Below are positions 25,731 to 35,639 of a stretch of 64,000 bases of DNA, piece by piece. Source of the stretch: G965230615 sp965230615 (lineage in GTDB: Bacteria; Pseudomonadota; Gammaproteobacteria; HTCC5015); contig OZ246012.1 in NCBI GenBank assembly GCA_965230615.1, forward strand, positions 3,720,001 through 3,784,000, read 5' to 3'. The notes under the pieces are model-generated. The model made no database searches, had not been told where the DNA came from, and saw nothing but the letters and a program-made list of their open reading frames with translations. Made by a program: the position numbers and the translations under genes. How positions within the stretch are numbered: position 1 is the stretch's first letter; the number at the start of each line of letters is the position of its first letter.

Positions 25731-27623
25731 TTATTTTTTCGTGCCTTTAATATCTACTTGGCCAGCTGTTTTGGCGTCACCTGGGCGCAGTTGATCAGCA
25801 TCAGATCGAAGCAGTTGCCAAAATTCTTTGCCAATAACGACGATGTCATAGGTGACAACTTCGCCCGCAGGAATGGTGGCAGCAATGGTATCGTGTTGCG
25901 CATTTATTTTATCCAGTTGGGTTTGTGTATTAACGTAGCTGCCCCAGTTAGCCACTTGGCCGATTAAGTTGTTGAGCATTTTAATAACCGGCGCAGAGGC
26001 CGGTGTGCGACCCATATCTTTTATAATGCCTTTTTTGGTCGCCTCGGCAGAGAGTGTAAAGTCTTCAGCTTTGCTGTTAACGAGATGAGTGTCGATCCAG
26101 TGATACACGCGATATAACGATGCTGCGGTTTTTAAATAACCTAAAGTGCGATTCCATTTAGCCGCTTTGGCGGCTTTGTCAAAAGTGGCTCTAATCTGCT
26201 TATCTTGATCGGCAATGAGTTGTTTAATCTCTTTGCGTTGTGCGGCCATAGCATCTTTATAAGCTTGCGTACCTTGTATGCTCTCCAGCCGGTCAATTTC
26301 ATTCAAGTCACGCATTAAATCCAGCACGCTAATTCGATTGATTTGTTGTATGGTATAAGGGCTTATTTCATCAAAATTTCCGTCGATGACGTTGCTTAAG
26401 CGTGATTTAATCTGAATCGCCGAGTCTCGAATAGCTTGTAACTGACTTAAAGTGTTGGCACGTTTAATTAAGATATCAGCATTTTTCTCAATTTGTGTCT
26501 TGCTTGCATGTAGTGGCGCATAGTTGTTGCGATTAATAGGGCAGCTATTGTCGATCTTTGGCAAGGTCTCTATAGATACCTGGCTGGCGAGTGAGCTGTA
26601 TTGACTAATATTGCCTGCTTTGTTGATATTAACGACAATCATTTTGCTGCCTGTGCGAACCCAGCGACTTTTTGTGCAGCTGTATTTTTCGATATATTCT
26701 TCAGGTGGGTCGCAGTCACGATCACCTGGAGGGCCATAGCAACCACCTCGAGTGCGTCTAATGCGCTCACAAGTTGCGGTATAAGATTGACTTACTTCCA
26801 GAGTGTAGCAGCCAGCACGGTATGTGCCAAGCAGTTGGCTGGCTGTCCATTCGTCTAGGGATTTGTCATTGTTGATTCTTAACCAGCTAAGATAGTTGGG
26901 GTCATTTTGCAAAACACTAATTGTCGTTGTAATCAGTGAGACGAGTGATTCTTGTCGTTGAGGATCTAGAATAAGGTTAATGTGATTTAAATAGTTTTCT
27001 GCACCAATATAAATATCGCTTGGGCTGCCTTGGTAATCTTTTTCGAGCTCAATGCGCATGGATAACTCAATTAATGCAGCGGTTAATATGGTCAGTGCAT
27101 TAATATTAGTGCTTTTTGGGCGTTGTGCCATATTGGCGCTGAGCAGTGATATTTCAGCAATGCGGTTAATCAAAAAGTAGCGAAAGTCATTTTTAATCAC
27201 TTGAAATCGCGCTGAGTTTTCACCCAATGTGCGGCGATCCCGCTCTAGAGATGAGATTTTATTCAGGTAGTCATTGCCAATGCCAGTAATATCTTTACCG
27301 ATATTATAACTTTGCGCATTAAGGTTTTGCTCGAACATTTCCGCTGGCAGTTGTGCGACTTCAATCATGACTTTGGCCAGACTGGCCTCAATATTATCCA
27401 GGCGGTCATGCATTTTTATCAGCAATTCTCGGTTGGCTTTTAATAATGCCAAAGAAGGGTCGGGGCCTTTTTTACTAAATAACTTAACGACGCCATTGGC
27501 AAGTACACCTGCGGTAACCGGGTCTATGGCAAAAGCAACTTTTCCTATTAAGAAAGAAGAGATGCAAGCAATGAGTAGAGTGGGTTTGACAACAGAGACT
27601 ACTTTGGAGAGAACCTTAGCCAT
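25731..27623 (-). CDS. exported 630-aa protein of unknown function
   Basis: A signal peptide or N-terminal anchor (VKPTLLIACISSFLIGKVAFA, cleavage near residue 32) precedes a long helical region with heptad-like repeats (about residues 55 to 130). A central Cys-rich insertion (about 270 to 320, with RGGCYGPPGDRDCDPPEEYI) contains about six cysteines that may form disulfides. A second helical part follows, with LIADQDKQIRATFDKAAKAA. The end is polar. No family was recognised. The helix-rich, exported layout is reminiscent of some helical pore-forming toxins, but this is only a resemblance of shape. Confidence 0.7.
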   Translation of the reverse strand: MAKVLSKVVSVVKPTLLIACISSFLIGKVAFAIDPVTAGVLANGVVKLFSKKGPDPSLALLKANRELLIKMHDRLDNIEASLAKVMIEVAQLPAEMFEQNLNAQSYNIGKDITGIGNDYLNKISSLERDRRTLGENSARFQVIKNDFRYFLINRIAEISLLSANMAQRPKSTNINALTILTAALIELSMRIELEKDYQGSPSDIYIGAENYLNHINLILDPQRQESLVSLITTTISVLQNDPNYLSWLRINNDKSLDEWTASQLLGTYRAGCYTLEVSQSYTATCERIRRTRGGCYGPPGDRDCDPPEEYIEKYSCTKSRWVRTGSKMIVVNINKAGNISQYSSLASQVSIETLPKIDNSCPINRNNYAPLHASKTQIEKNADILIKRANTLSQLQAIRDSAIQIKSRLSNVIDGNFDEISPYTIQQINRISVLDLMRDLNEIDRLESIQGTQAYKDAMAAQRKEIKQLIADQDKQIRATFDKAAKAAKWNRTLGYLKTAASLYRVYHWIDTHLVNSKAEDFTLSAEATKKGIIKDMGRTPASAPVIKMLNNLIGQVANWGSYVNTQTQLDKINAQHDTIAATIPAGEVVTYDIVVIGKEFWQLLRSDADQLRPGDAKTAGQVDIKGTKK

Positions 27624-27829
27624 ATTCCTTATCGCCTTTTGCTGTTATTTTGATTGATTATATCGTCTGGGGTTGATGGCTAAAAGACGCTTTTTGATTA
27701 ATTTGCATATGAAGTGTAAATGCACGCTGTCAATAGTTGAGTATTACAAAAATTTTCAATGCTTTATGGTTGAAGGCGCATATGTATAAGAAAAGAGTAT
27801 TTTGCTTTAATAGGTGTAAGAAGTGGTAA

Positions 27830-27863
27830 AGAGGCCTTAGAAAACAACTCTACTAAGGCCTCT
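27830..27863. terminator. hairpin after the metalloprotease gene
   Basis: AGAGGCCTTAG pairs perfectly with CTAAGGCCTCT (11 bp, 12-base loop), 30 bases downstream of the metalloprotease stop on the minus strand. Confidence 0.6.
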
Positions 27864-27892
27864 GGAAAGCAAAAATGCCAATTTAATAAATT

Positions 27893-29626
27893 TTATGGGA
27901 ATTGTACAGGGTGGAGTAAGCGATATGTATTGCTGGAACCTGCTTTGTAAAAAATTTCTGGTGTGCCATCTCGGTCAAAATCCATCACCCACTGGTCCAT
28001 TATGTCATCAACAGGACTAGTACGATGACTGACTGGGTTGTCAAAGCCAAGTATCACACCATTGAATGGTACAATATGATAGTCTCTTCGCCCTTGACGT
28101 TGATAGACAAGATCAAGATGTCCGTCAGCATTTGTGTCAATCCACCATTGTGTTTTGGCATCATGCAGGCCATGTTTGCGCTCGCCAATTTTTATATCGC
28201 TAGATAGACTGCTGCCATTGTTATACTTAACCCAGTATTCACGGTTCCCGTCGCGTTTATAAACTAGATCAGGCAAGTTATCGTTGTTAAGATCAACCCA
28301 TTGGTCGAATAATGGCTCTGGAATACTATAACGGCGGGTGCCCCAGCGGCGATCACTCCCGAGCGAGCTGCCATTGTTGAGTTTCACCCAGAAATCACGT
28401 GTGCCAGATCGTTTGTATATAACATCAGTTCTACCGTTATTATCAATATCGATCAACCATTGATGTTGGCGATCATCTAAGCCATAAGAGCGTGTTCCCC
28501 AGCGACTATCAGAACCTAAGTTACTATTTGATGTTAATTTGACCCAATATTGGCGTTGTCCACGACGTTTATAAACAAGATCGGCAATATTATCGCCATT
28601 CATATCAGCCCACCATTGCAAAGATGAATCATCCAAACCATATCGGCGTGTACCAATACGACGGTCACTGCCTAAGCTGCTACCATTATTAATTTTGGCC
28701 CAATATTCTCGGGTGTTGCGTCGCTTGTAGATTAAATCATCGCGATTATCACCATTGATATCAACCCACCATTGTTGTGTTGAATCATCCAGTCCATGTG
28801 ATCGAGTTCCCCAGCGAGAATCTGAGAAAGTATTATTGCCAGCGCGACCAAGGCGTACCCAATACTCTCGAGTGTTAGCACGCTTATAAATCAAGTCGGG
28901 GTAGCCATCGTTATTTAAATTAACCCACCATTGTTCATTAGCATTATCTGTAGAGTATCGACGGCTGCCAATATTTTTTTCCGAGCCATAAAACACTTGT
29001 GCCATTTTGAGATCTGTTGCACTAATTATGCCGTCACCGTTCCAAACTGGATTGCAGTAATTCATCACAGAGTCTATGTCCCAATATCCAACTGCAGTGT
29101 CAGCAACTTCGCCACCGTCACCTCTTGTGCACCAGTCAGGTGTGTCAGAGCGAGATTGTTCATGGGCAAATGATAAAACATGGCCAAACTCATGAATGGC
29201 GATGTCTTCAATGCAATCACGTCTAGCGGCATTAGTTAAGCAATTGCCATTATAAGCAGAGCCATCAAGCTCAAAATTTAAGTAAACTCCTACGCTTTTT
29301 CCTGCTAGTTCACTGCCCAAGGCAGTTGTTTGAGGCTGACGGCTTTCAATTCTAATTTTAACGCTGTCAGTATTTGAGCTATTGCAAGTGCCCCAGCCGG
29401 TAAAGCGTATTTCTGAAACAGCTTCCCAGGTATTAGCTATAGCATCTCTTACCCAAGTTCTCTCAACGCTGTTATGTGAGCCAGGATTAATCCAGCAGAC
29501 GTGTACATTTCTCGTATTCCAGATGTGGTCAGTTTTTACCAAACCAGCTTGAATAGTCTGTGGTAAAAGTAAGCTTAATAACCCAGTCAGAAGAAAGCTT
29601 CTGTGGTTTGTAGAATTTTTGATCAT
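27893..29626 (-). CDS. secreted metzincin metalloprotease with seven C-terminal repeats
   Basis: 577 aa with a signal peptide ending near residue 27. The catalytic zinc motif is HEFGHVLSFAH (145 to 155), followed by a Met-turn region SVMNYC (186 to 191), as in astacin- and matrixin-like metzincins. From about residue 218 there are seven tandem repeats of about 50 residues. Each has QWWVDINGDN, then DLIYKR, then EYWVKL and GSDRRWGTR, close to FG-GAP/VCBS calcium-binding blades. The acidic DxNxDG-like turns suit calcium. Inferred: a secreted protease with a propeller for adhesion to substrate. It is monocistronic. Confidence 0.88.
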   Translation of the reverse strand: MIKNSTNHRSFLLTGLLSLLLPQTIQAGLVKTDHIWNTRNVHVCWINPGSHNSVERTWVRDAIANTWEAVSEIRFTGWGTCNSSNTDSVKIRIESRQPQTTALGSELAGKSVGVYLNFELDGSAYNGNCLTNAARRDCIEDIAIHEFGHVLSFAHEQSRSDTPDWCTRGDGGEVADTAVGYWDIDSVMNYCNPVWNGDGIISATDLKMAQVFYGSEKNIGSRRYSTDNANEQWWVNLNNDGYPDLIYKRANTREYWVRLGRAGNNTFSDSRWGTRSHGLDDSTQQWWVDINGDNRDDLIYKRRNTREYWAKINNGSSLGSDRRIGTRRYGLDDSSLQWWADMNGDNIADLVYKRRGQRQYWVKLTSNSNLGSDSRWGTRSYGLDDRQHQWLIDIDNNGRTDVIYKRSGTRDFWVKLNNGSSLGSDRRWGTRRYSIPEPLFDQWVDLNNDNLPDLVYKRDGNREYWVKYNNGSSLSSDIKIGERKHGLHDAKTQWWIDTNADGHLDLVYQRQGRRDYHIVPFNGVILGFDNPVSHRTSPVDDIMDQWVMDFDRDGTPEIFYKAGSSNTYRLLHPVQFP

Positions 29627-30501
29627 GTATTATTCCTATATATACTATAAATGAATTTTGTATCAGGAATAGAAAAAGATGCTAAATAAAATTTCTCATT
29701 TCTTTGTATTCTTAGCCCTTTAACCCCTTAGCATTAAAACTTAGCTATCTTTATTGATGGAGTCAAACAAGATTTATTATTTATCTGCACTAAAGATAAT
29801 TGATAAGAATTTATATTTATTAAAAATGGCCGTGCTCGTAAAAATAAGTATAAAAATATCGACGATTTTATTTGTGATACTAAAAATAGTTAACGTAAGA
29901 GAATTTATTTTGTTGCTAGGCTTTGTACTTACTGTGAAAACCAGTATTGTGGAAAATAATAAACCCGTTAGCTTTCAGCCCAATATTGAAAAATGGCTTT
30001 GATGTTAGGCACTGTCGTATGACTTTGTAAAGGTAAACAATTAAGTACTGCTGTCAAATAGCAGTTTATAAAATTGAGCGAGCTGTTTATAAGTAAAGTA
30101 ATAGCGCGACACCTAGAGAAGCTGTTATGTATTTTAAAAAGGATAAGGTGTATGAGTTGGTGTATATATCTATTGTATCCTGGGCGAATAAGCTGAAACC
30201 TAATGCGGTAGCGCTTGAATTGCGTTATGTCATGCAGTTCTCATTTTCGTAGTAATAAAGGCTTGTTGATTAATGAAGGATTTTTTAAATATTTCGATTA
30301 AGGGGAGTAAAAATAAGTAATCTCGATAAATACCTAAAAAAGTAGTGTGAGAGGTTGGTGCGCTCAGACTTTTACTATATGCATTGCTGTGTTAACTGTG
30401 GTTAATGTATGCATGCGCTTTATATGCTTGATTGGCATAGCTATGTTCTTTTGTTTCATGTATTGTAACGTTTAAGTGTGTTAACAAGTTTAGGTAAGTA
30501 G
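29627..30501. other. 875-bp stretch without a convincing gene
   Basis: Very AT-rich. It contains a hydrophobic, lysine-rich 82-codon frame (29754 to 30002) without a ribosome binding site, and a 41-codon frame at 30127 (MYFKKDKVYE...). A hairpin, ACTGCT-GTCAAAT-AGCAGT (30047 to 30065), is followed by TTATAAAATT. I see no RNA gene. The stretch could be a decayed gene or the upstream control region of the next gene. Confidence 0.4.
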
Positions 30502-31569
30502 ATGGATCCTGTATCGCAGGCTGTGGTAGCTGGTGTAGCTGGCCAAAATGTTATTCAAAATAAGCAGAGTAATACAAAGTGGCTGGATAAAGGCAGCTTT
30601 CGTATTGCTGGTGTATTAGCCTTTTTATCCGGTATGTTAGCTGATTTGGATGTACTTATCTCTTCAACGACTGACCCTTTGTTATCCTTAGAGTACCATC
30701 GGCAGTTTACACACTCGATACTGTTTATGCCACTGGGTGGCTTGCTTGCGGCACTGCTATTGTATGCCGTATGGGCACGGCGTTATTTGTGTTTTATGCA
30801 TACCTATCTGTTTTGTACAGCAGGTTATATCACGCATGGCTTGTTAGATGCCTGTACTAGCTATGGCACACAATTATTCTGGCCGTTCAGTGATATGCGC
30901 ATCGCCTGGAACATTATTTCGATTATTGACCCTGTATTTACCTTACCTTTATTCGTCTTGTTTTTGTTAGCTTTGGTGCTTAATAAGCCAGGTTTAGCCA
31001 GAGCCGCTGCAGTCTATGGGCTGGTTTATTTATCCATCGGCATAATACAACAGCAGCGAGCGATAACTGCCGCTGAGAGTTTAGCGGCAAACCGCGGTCA
31101 TATTGCAGCTAACTTGCAAGTCAAACCAAGCTTTGCGAATAATATTGTCTGGAAAATTATCTATGAGCACGAGCAACAATACCATGTTGATGCGATAAGG
31201 CTAGGATGGTCGCCACAATTAATAGAAGGTGAGTCTGTGCCAAAGCTTGAAGTCGTACGCGATTTTCCCTGGCTTGAGCCATTATCACAGCAGGCGCAGG
31301 ATATTGAGCGCTTCCGGCATTTTTCTGCTGGATATCTGGCTGTTGACCGGCAGGATAATAATACTATTGTAGATATGCGTTATTCTATGTTACCCAATAC
31401 TGTTGATGCGCTTTGGGGGATTAAGTTATCCACAACCGTAGGTGAAAGTGAGCATGTGCAGTTCTTAACTTTGCGCAACCCCGATGAGCGTGATCTGGCA
31501 TTAAAGCGTTTGCAAGAGATGGTGTTTTCTGCTGATTATCCAAGCCTTAATGATTATCAAGATAAATAG
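30502..31569 (+). CDS. YdjM/YbcI-type membrane-bound metal-dependent hydrolase (DUF457)
   Basis: 355 aa. The conserved HRQFTHS (about residues 74 to 80), an earlier MLADLDV and the later GYITHGLLDACTSYGTQLFWPFSD give the histidine/aspartate set of the DUF457 family of inner-membrane proteins annotated as metal-dependent hydrolases. About five hydrophobic segments lie in the first half, and a soluble C-terminal domain (about 200 to 355) faces one side of the membrane. The true substrate is unknown, though some E. coli relatives are LexA-regulated. The start MDPVSQAVV is the usual one for this family. Confidence 0.87.
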   Translation: MDPVSQAVVAGVAGQNVIQNKQSNTKWLDKGSFRIAGVLAFLSGMLADLDVLISSTTDPLLSLEYHRQFTHSILFMPLGGLLAALLLYAVWARRYLCFMHTYLFCTAGYITHGLLDACTSYGTQLFWPFSDMRIAWNIISIIDPVFTLPLFVLFLLALVLNKPGLARAAAVYGLVYLSIGIIQQQRAITAAESLAANRGHIAANLQVKPSFANNIVWKIIYEHEQQYHVDAIRLGWSPQLIEGESVPKLEVVRDFPWLEPLSQQAQDIERFRHFSAGYLAVDRQDNNTIVDMRYSMLPNTVDALWGIKLSTTVGESEHVQFLTLRNPDERDLALKRLQEMVFSADYPSLNDYQDK

Positions 31570-31588
31570 AAGTAAGCTTTTAGTTGAA

Positions 31589-31642
31589 TAAGGGCACGCA
31601 GTCATATAAATATTATGATCTATTCTGCACTGCACGCCCTTA
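31589..31642 (+). terminator. imperfect hairpin after the DUF457 gene
   Basis: TAAGGGC-AC-GCAGT pairs with ACTGC-AC-GCCCTTA (12 pairs around one two-base mismatch), 20 bases after the stop codon. Confidence 0.5.
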
Positions 31643-31793
31643 AATAGATTTAGGCACTATAACAACTTAAGTCTTTTTATGTCCGGCGATTTTTTCTAGC
31701 TAAGAGACTCAAACCCATCAAGCCACTCATCAATGCAGGTAGCCTGCAGCACATTAGTGATGTGATTTTCTCGAATTAAAGTTGTTATAAATT

Positions 31794-31830
31794 AAAGTTG
31801 GCACTGGCATCATAACTCAGTGCCAACTTT
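31794..31830. terminator. 13-bp perfect hairpin between the DUF457 and polB genes
   Basis: AAAGTTGGCACTG pairs perfectly with CAGTGCCAACTTT (11-base loop). It lies 225 bases past the DUF457 stop and 215 before polB, preceded by a partial copy AAAGTTGTTATAAATT. It could be a second terminator or the end of a small transcript. Confidence 0.45.
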
Positions 31831-32045
31831 ATGCCTGAGTCAGCTTTGTGACGTTAAAAATAAAAAATATTTATAATGCAGTATTAGCAATACGAGATTG
31901 CCATGCAGGATAGATAGAGGTTGACAGAGGACGTTATTCTATAATCTGATATTTTCGGCTTATATATTTTTTTCATTAAACAAGATGTGATTTTAGCGAT
32001 GATGATTTATCATTATATAAATTATACCTAGCATGTGAATACATT

Positions 32046-34436
32046 TTGTCCGAATCGACCGAAGGCTCATTACCCATCAGGCCACTATCTGGCTTTATTC
32101 TTACCCGTGAGCGACGGGAGGTCGATGCTGGCTTTTTATTGGAAATTTGGGTGCTCAGTGATATAGGACCGGTCAAGCTAGTAACTGAGCTACAACGCGA
32201 ACTATTTTTTGTACGCCAGGCAGATCAGTCAGCCATAGAAAACCAGCTTAAGATGGCGCGTATAGCCTACGAATATAGGCCATTAGATTTAACTAACTTT
32301 CAGCAAGCGCCCGTCGCTGCCTTGTACTTTGTGAGAAGCCAGGCTTTATATAAAGCGAAAGATCTATTAGAAGCTGCAGGCATCGTTTGCTATGAAAATG
32401 AAATACGCTTGAGTGATCGATTTTTAATGGAGCGCTTTGTTTATGGTAGTGCTTCTTTTGCAAGCCAGGCTAAGCCTATTAAACGTGACGGTTATTATGA
32501 GTTACCACAGGCCCAGCTGAAGTCAGCTGAATATACCCCAAGCTTTAAAGTGCTATCTTTAGATATAGAATGTAGTGAACAGGGTGAATTATTCTCAATT
32601 GGCTTATCGGCAAAGGGTTATCAATGTGTATTAATGATTGGCGAGCCACAGAAATCAGCACCGGACTGGATTGAATGGGTCGCAAATGAAAAAGCCTTAT
32701 TGCAAGGCTTCGTGCAAAAGCTTCGAGTGTTCGATCCAGATATCATTATCGGCTGGAATGTGGTTAATTTCGATTTACGCTTATTAATCAAACGCGCGAA
32801 AACCTGTAATGTCACTTTAGCTTTAGGGCGCGATAACAGCACCATACGTTGGCGCGATGCGCCGGGTGAAGTAGATCAAGGCTTTGTCGCTATCTCAGGT
32901 AGGGTTGTTGTCGATGGTATTGATGCGCTTAAAACGGCCACCTATCAGTTTGAGAATTTTAGTTTAGAGTTTGTAGCCCAATCCTTGTTGGGTAAAGGTA
33001 AGAAAACTGAAGATGTTCATAATCGCCTGGAAGCGATTCAGCATGATTTCTTGCATAATAAAGTGAAGCTGGCCGAATATAATCTACAAGATTGTCAGCT
33101 GGTTTTCGATATTTTTGCATTCACCAATATTCTGGATTTTCTTAGATTACGTAGCCAACTAACAGGACTGGAACTGGATCGAGTTGGCGGCTCTGTTGCT
33201 GCTTTTAATAACTTATATCTGCCAAAATTACATCGTGCAGGTTATGTTTCACCCAAACGACCAGGCAGTGGAGGGCTGGCTAGCCCTGGTGGCTATGTAA
33301 TGGATTCTGTGCCAGGTTTGTATGAGAATGTTTTGGTGCTCGATTTTAAAAGCCTGTACCCATCTATTATTAGAACCTTTAAAGTTGATCCTTTAGGGCT
33401 GGTAGAAGGTTTATTAGCCCCTGAGATTGCTATTAGCGGTTATAAAGGAGCTATGTTTTCGCGCGACAAGCATTTTTTGCCCGATATTATTACATCGCTT
33501 TGGCAGCAAAGAGATCAGGCTAAAAAAAATCAGGATGCAGCGCGCTCGCAAGCCATTAAAATATTGATGAACTCCTTTTATGGTATTTTGGGCTCTGGTG
33601 GCTGTCCTTTTTATGACACGCGCTTGGCCAGCTCTATTACCTTGCGTGGTCATGATATTATGCAAACTACCGCTGAATGGATTGAAGCTGAAGGTTATAA
33701 GGTCATTTATGGTGATACAGACTCAACGTTTGTCTGGCTCGAAGGCAAATATAGCGCCGAAGATGTGGAGCGTGTCGGTCTTGATTTACAAAATATGATT
33801 AATCAGCGCTGGGATAGCTACATTCAGCGAGAGCTACAATTAGAAAACTATATGGAGATTGAGTTTGAAACACATTTTAGCCGGTTTTTAATGCCGACTA
33901 TTCGTGGTTCAGAGCAGGGCAGTAAAAAACGTTATGCTGGATTAAAGGTTGTTGAGGGTGGTGAAGAGTTGGTTTTCAAGGGGATGGAAACAGTTCGTTC
34001 TGATTGGACAGCTTTGGCAAAAAACTTTCAAACCGAACTTTACCGTATGGTGTTTGCCGGTGAAGATGTGCGTGATTACCTACGTCACTTTATTAAGGCA
34101 ACCCGGGCTGGGCAATACGATGCACAGCTGGTTTATCGTAAAAGATTGCGCCGCCGTTTAGCAGACTATACTAAGAATGTTCCGCCGCACGTTAAAGCAG
34201 CCAGGTTGGCAGATAGTATTAACCAGGATCAAGGCCGCCGTTTGCAGTATCAGCATAAAGGTGCGATTGTCTATCTTATGACGATCAATGGTCCAGAGCC
34301 CGTTGAGTATTCGTCTAGCCGCATTGACTATGATCACTATATAGACAAGCAACTTCGCCCGATTGCAGAAGCCATCTTGCCATTTGTCGGTGTGTCTTTC
34401 GATGAGTTAGCCAGTGCGCAATTAGGTCTATTTTAA
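32046..34436 (+). CDS. polB: DNA polymerase II (family B)
   Basis: 796 aa, close to the E. coli Pol II length. The proofreading domain has Exo I LSLDIECS (about residue 172), Exo II NVVNFDLRLL and Exo III YNLQDCQLV. The polymerase domain has motif A DFKSLYPSI (about 431), motif B KILMNSFYGILG and motif C YGDTDS (about 554). It acts in translesion synthesis and restart of stalled forks. The only in-frame start near the conserved N-terminus is TTG; ATG and GTG codons just upstream are out of frame or stop at once. No CTGT-N8-ACAG LexA box was found by eye upstream. Confidence 0.96.
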   Translation: MSESTEGSLPIRPLSGFILTRERREVDAGFLLEIWVLSDIGPVKLVTELQRELFFVRQADQSAIENQLKMARIAYEYRPLDLTNFQQAPVAALYFVRSQALYKAKDLLEAAGIVCYENEIRLSDRFLMERFVYGSASFASQAKPIKRDGYYELPQAQLKSAEYTPSFKVLSLDIECSEQGELFSIGLSAKGYQCVLMIGEPQKSAPDWIEWVANEKALLQGFVQKLRVFDPDIIIGWNVVNFDLRLLIKRAKTCNVTLALGRDNSTIRWRDAPGEVDQGFVAISGRVVVDGIDALKTATYQFENFSLEFVAQSLLGKGKKTEDVHNRLEAIQHDFLHNKVKLAEYNLQDCQLVFDIFAFTNILDFLRLRSQLTGLELDRVGGSVAAFNNLYLPKLHRAGYVSPKRPGSGGLASPGGYVMDSVPGLYENVLVLDFKSLYPSIIRTFKVDPLGLVEGLLAPEIAISGYKGAMFSRDKHFLPDIITSLWQQRDQAKKNQDAARSQAIKILMNSFYGILGSGGCPFYDTRLASSITLRGHDIMQTTAEWIEAEGYKVIYGDTDSTFVWLEGKYSAEDVERVGLDLQNMINQRWDSYIQRELQLENYMEIEFETHFSRFLMPTIRGSEQGSKKRYAGLKVVEGGEELVFKGMETVRSDWTALAKNFQTELYRMVFAGEDVRDYLRHFIKATRAGQYDAQLVYRKRLRRRLADYTKNVPPHVKAARLADSINQDQGRRLQYQHKGAIVYLMTINGPEPVEYSSSRIDYDHYIDKQLRPIAEAILPFVGVSFDELASAQLGLF

Positions 34437-34487
34437 TCAATAGAGATATTCAATCAATATCGTAAATGTTAGTAATGATGCTCTTTG

Positions 34488-35639
34488 CTAAACCGCTTTG
34501 TTTTGGGTGAGGCTGGTTTGTTCAGTATTGGATATTTTTCGATACTCTGATGGTGTTAGTTGTGTATATGACTTAAAGGTTTTGTAAAAAGTGTTTTTGT
34601 TATTAAAGCCTGATTGATAAGCGATATCTAAAATAGATAGTTGACAAGTCTCATCTTGAAGATAATTAATGGCAGATTTAATGCGAGCATTATTGATATA
34701 TTCATAGAAGCTGGTATTTAAATAACTATTGAGCAACTCTGATAGCTGGTGAGTAGAAACATGTAGTGTTTCGGCAAGTTGTTTCAATGATAAGTCATTT
34801 CTTAAATACGGTTTTTCTTTTTGGATTAGGCTGTCAAGTTGCTCGCTCAGGTCTTGTGCGGCAGATTGGGTTAGCTCTTTGAGCTGAGTGTTTTTTTCTG
34901 AGGTTTGCTTAACTTTAAGCGTATTGACTAAGGAGGTGGTGCTGTTATCAGTGTTTTCGACTTCACTATAAAATATATGTGGCTGTAATAAGGAAAAGCA
35001 AGCGATAACCACTATATATACAGCAATGAATGACATTAGTGTATGCCATGTGAAACCATCGATAGTGCCTGTCTGAATAATTTCTTGGATAACATAAATA
35101 TCCATAAGTGTTAGTAAGATTAACGCTAACACAATATAACATAACCAATATTGCGAAGTGTTGCGATAGTTAAGCCATAAAGCGCTTAAATGCCTCCAGT
35201 GTGTTATAGCCATATAAGCGGTGATCAATAAGTAGATTATCATCTGAATGATAATGGCGATACCGATAATAGTGCTTTCCTGATAAAGATTGCTGATTAA
35301 TAACAGGCTTATTATGATAAAAGGTGAGAAGTGGATTAAGCTGTTCTTTAATGTCACTTTGTAGTTCAGAATAAGGCGACTAAAGATATACATGCAGGGG
35401 CCATACATAAGAGCAAATTTAATGATTAATTTAGTGGCCAATCCCGGTAAGTTGAATTCGCTAAGATAAGAGTATGCTAATGTCAGAGGCATCATCATTA
35501 CAATCAAAAACAAAGCAAAAAATTGATTAGCCTGTTTGTTGCTTTTTTTTCTCAGTAATAAACTAAGTGCTGTCCAGCTAGCTAGGAAAATACCAATTAG
35601 ATATACATGTTTAAATATTTCAACGTGTGTTTCTGACAT
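34488..35639 (-). CDS. membrane-anchored AraC-family regulator
   Basis: About 383 aa from the internal Met (MSETHVEIFKHV); a 22-codon extension is possible. The N-terminal half (about residues 10 to 235) has six to seven hydrophobic helices. The C-terminal 110 residues form an AraC double HTH: SLKQLAETLHVSTHQLSELL, then FYEYINNARIKSAINYLQ, then ILDIAYQSGFNNKNTFYKTF and LTPSEYRK. This architecture is known for one-piece membrane sensors. It points away from the molybdenum hydroxylase cluster, with about 550 bases between them, and may control it (inference from position only). Confidence 0.88.
   Translation of the reverse strand: MSETHVEIFKHVYLIGIFLASWTALSLLLRKKSNKQANQFFALFLIVMMMPLTLAYSYLSEFNLPGLATKLIIKFALMYGPCMYIFSRLILNYKVTLKNSLIHFSPFIIISLLLISNLYQESTIIGIAIIIQMIIYLLITAYMAITHWRHLSALWLNYRNTSQYWLCYIVLALILLTLMDIYVIQEIIQTGTIDGFTWHTLMSFIAVYIVVIACFSLLQPHIFYSEVENTDNSTTSLVNTLKVKQTSEKNTQLKELTQSAAQDLSEQLDSLIQKEKPYLRNDLSLKQLAETLHVSTHQLSELLNSYLNTSFYEYINNARIKSAINYLQDETCQLSILDIAYQSGFNNKNTFYKTFKSYTQLTPSEYRKISNTEQTSLTQNKAV

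Noticed and set aside
29754..30002. 82-codon hydrophobic frame as a small membrane protein
   Set aside because: It starts in TTGATG without a ribosome binding site and its hydrophobic, lysine-rich content is what AT-rich non-coding DNA gives. A hairpin 45 bases after it leaves a small chance that it is real.
30127..30252. 41-codon frame (MYFKKDKVYE...)
   Set aside because: Very short, weak start context and no family resemblance.
31900..32045. LexA box upstream of polB
   Set aside because: No CTGT-N8-ACAG or close variant was found by eye. A TTGACA/TATAAT pair is present, but its spacer is only 13 bases.
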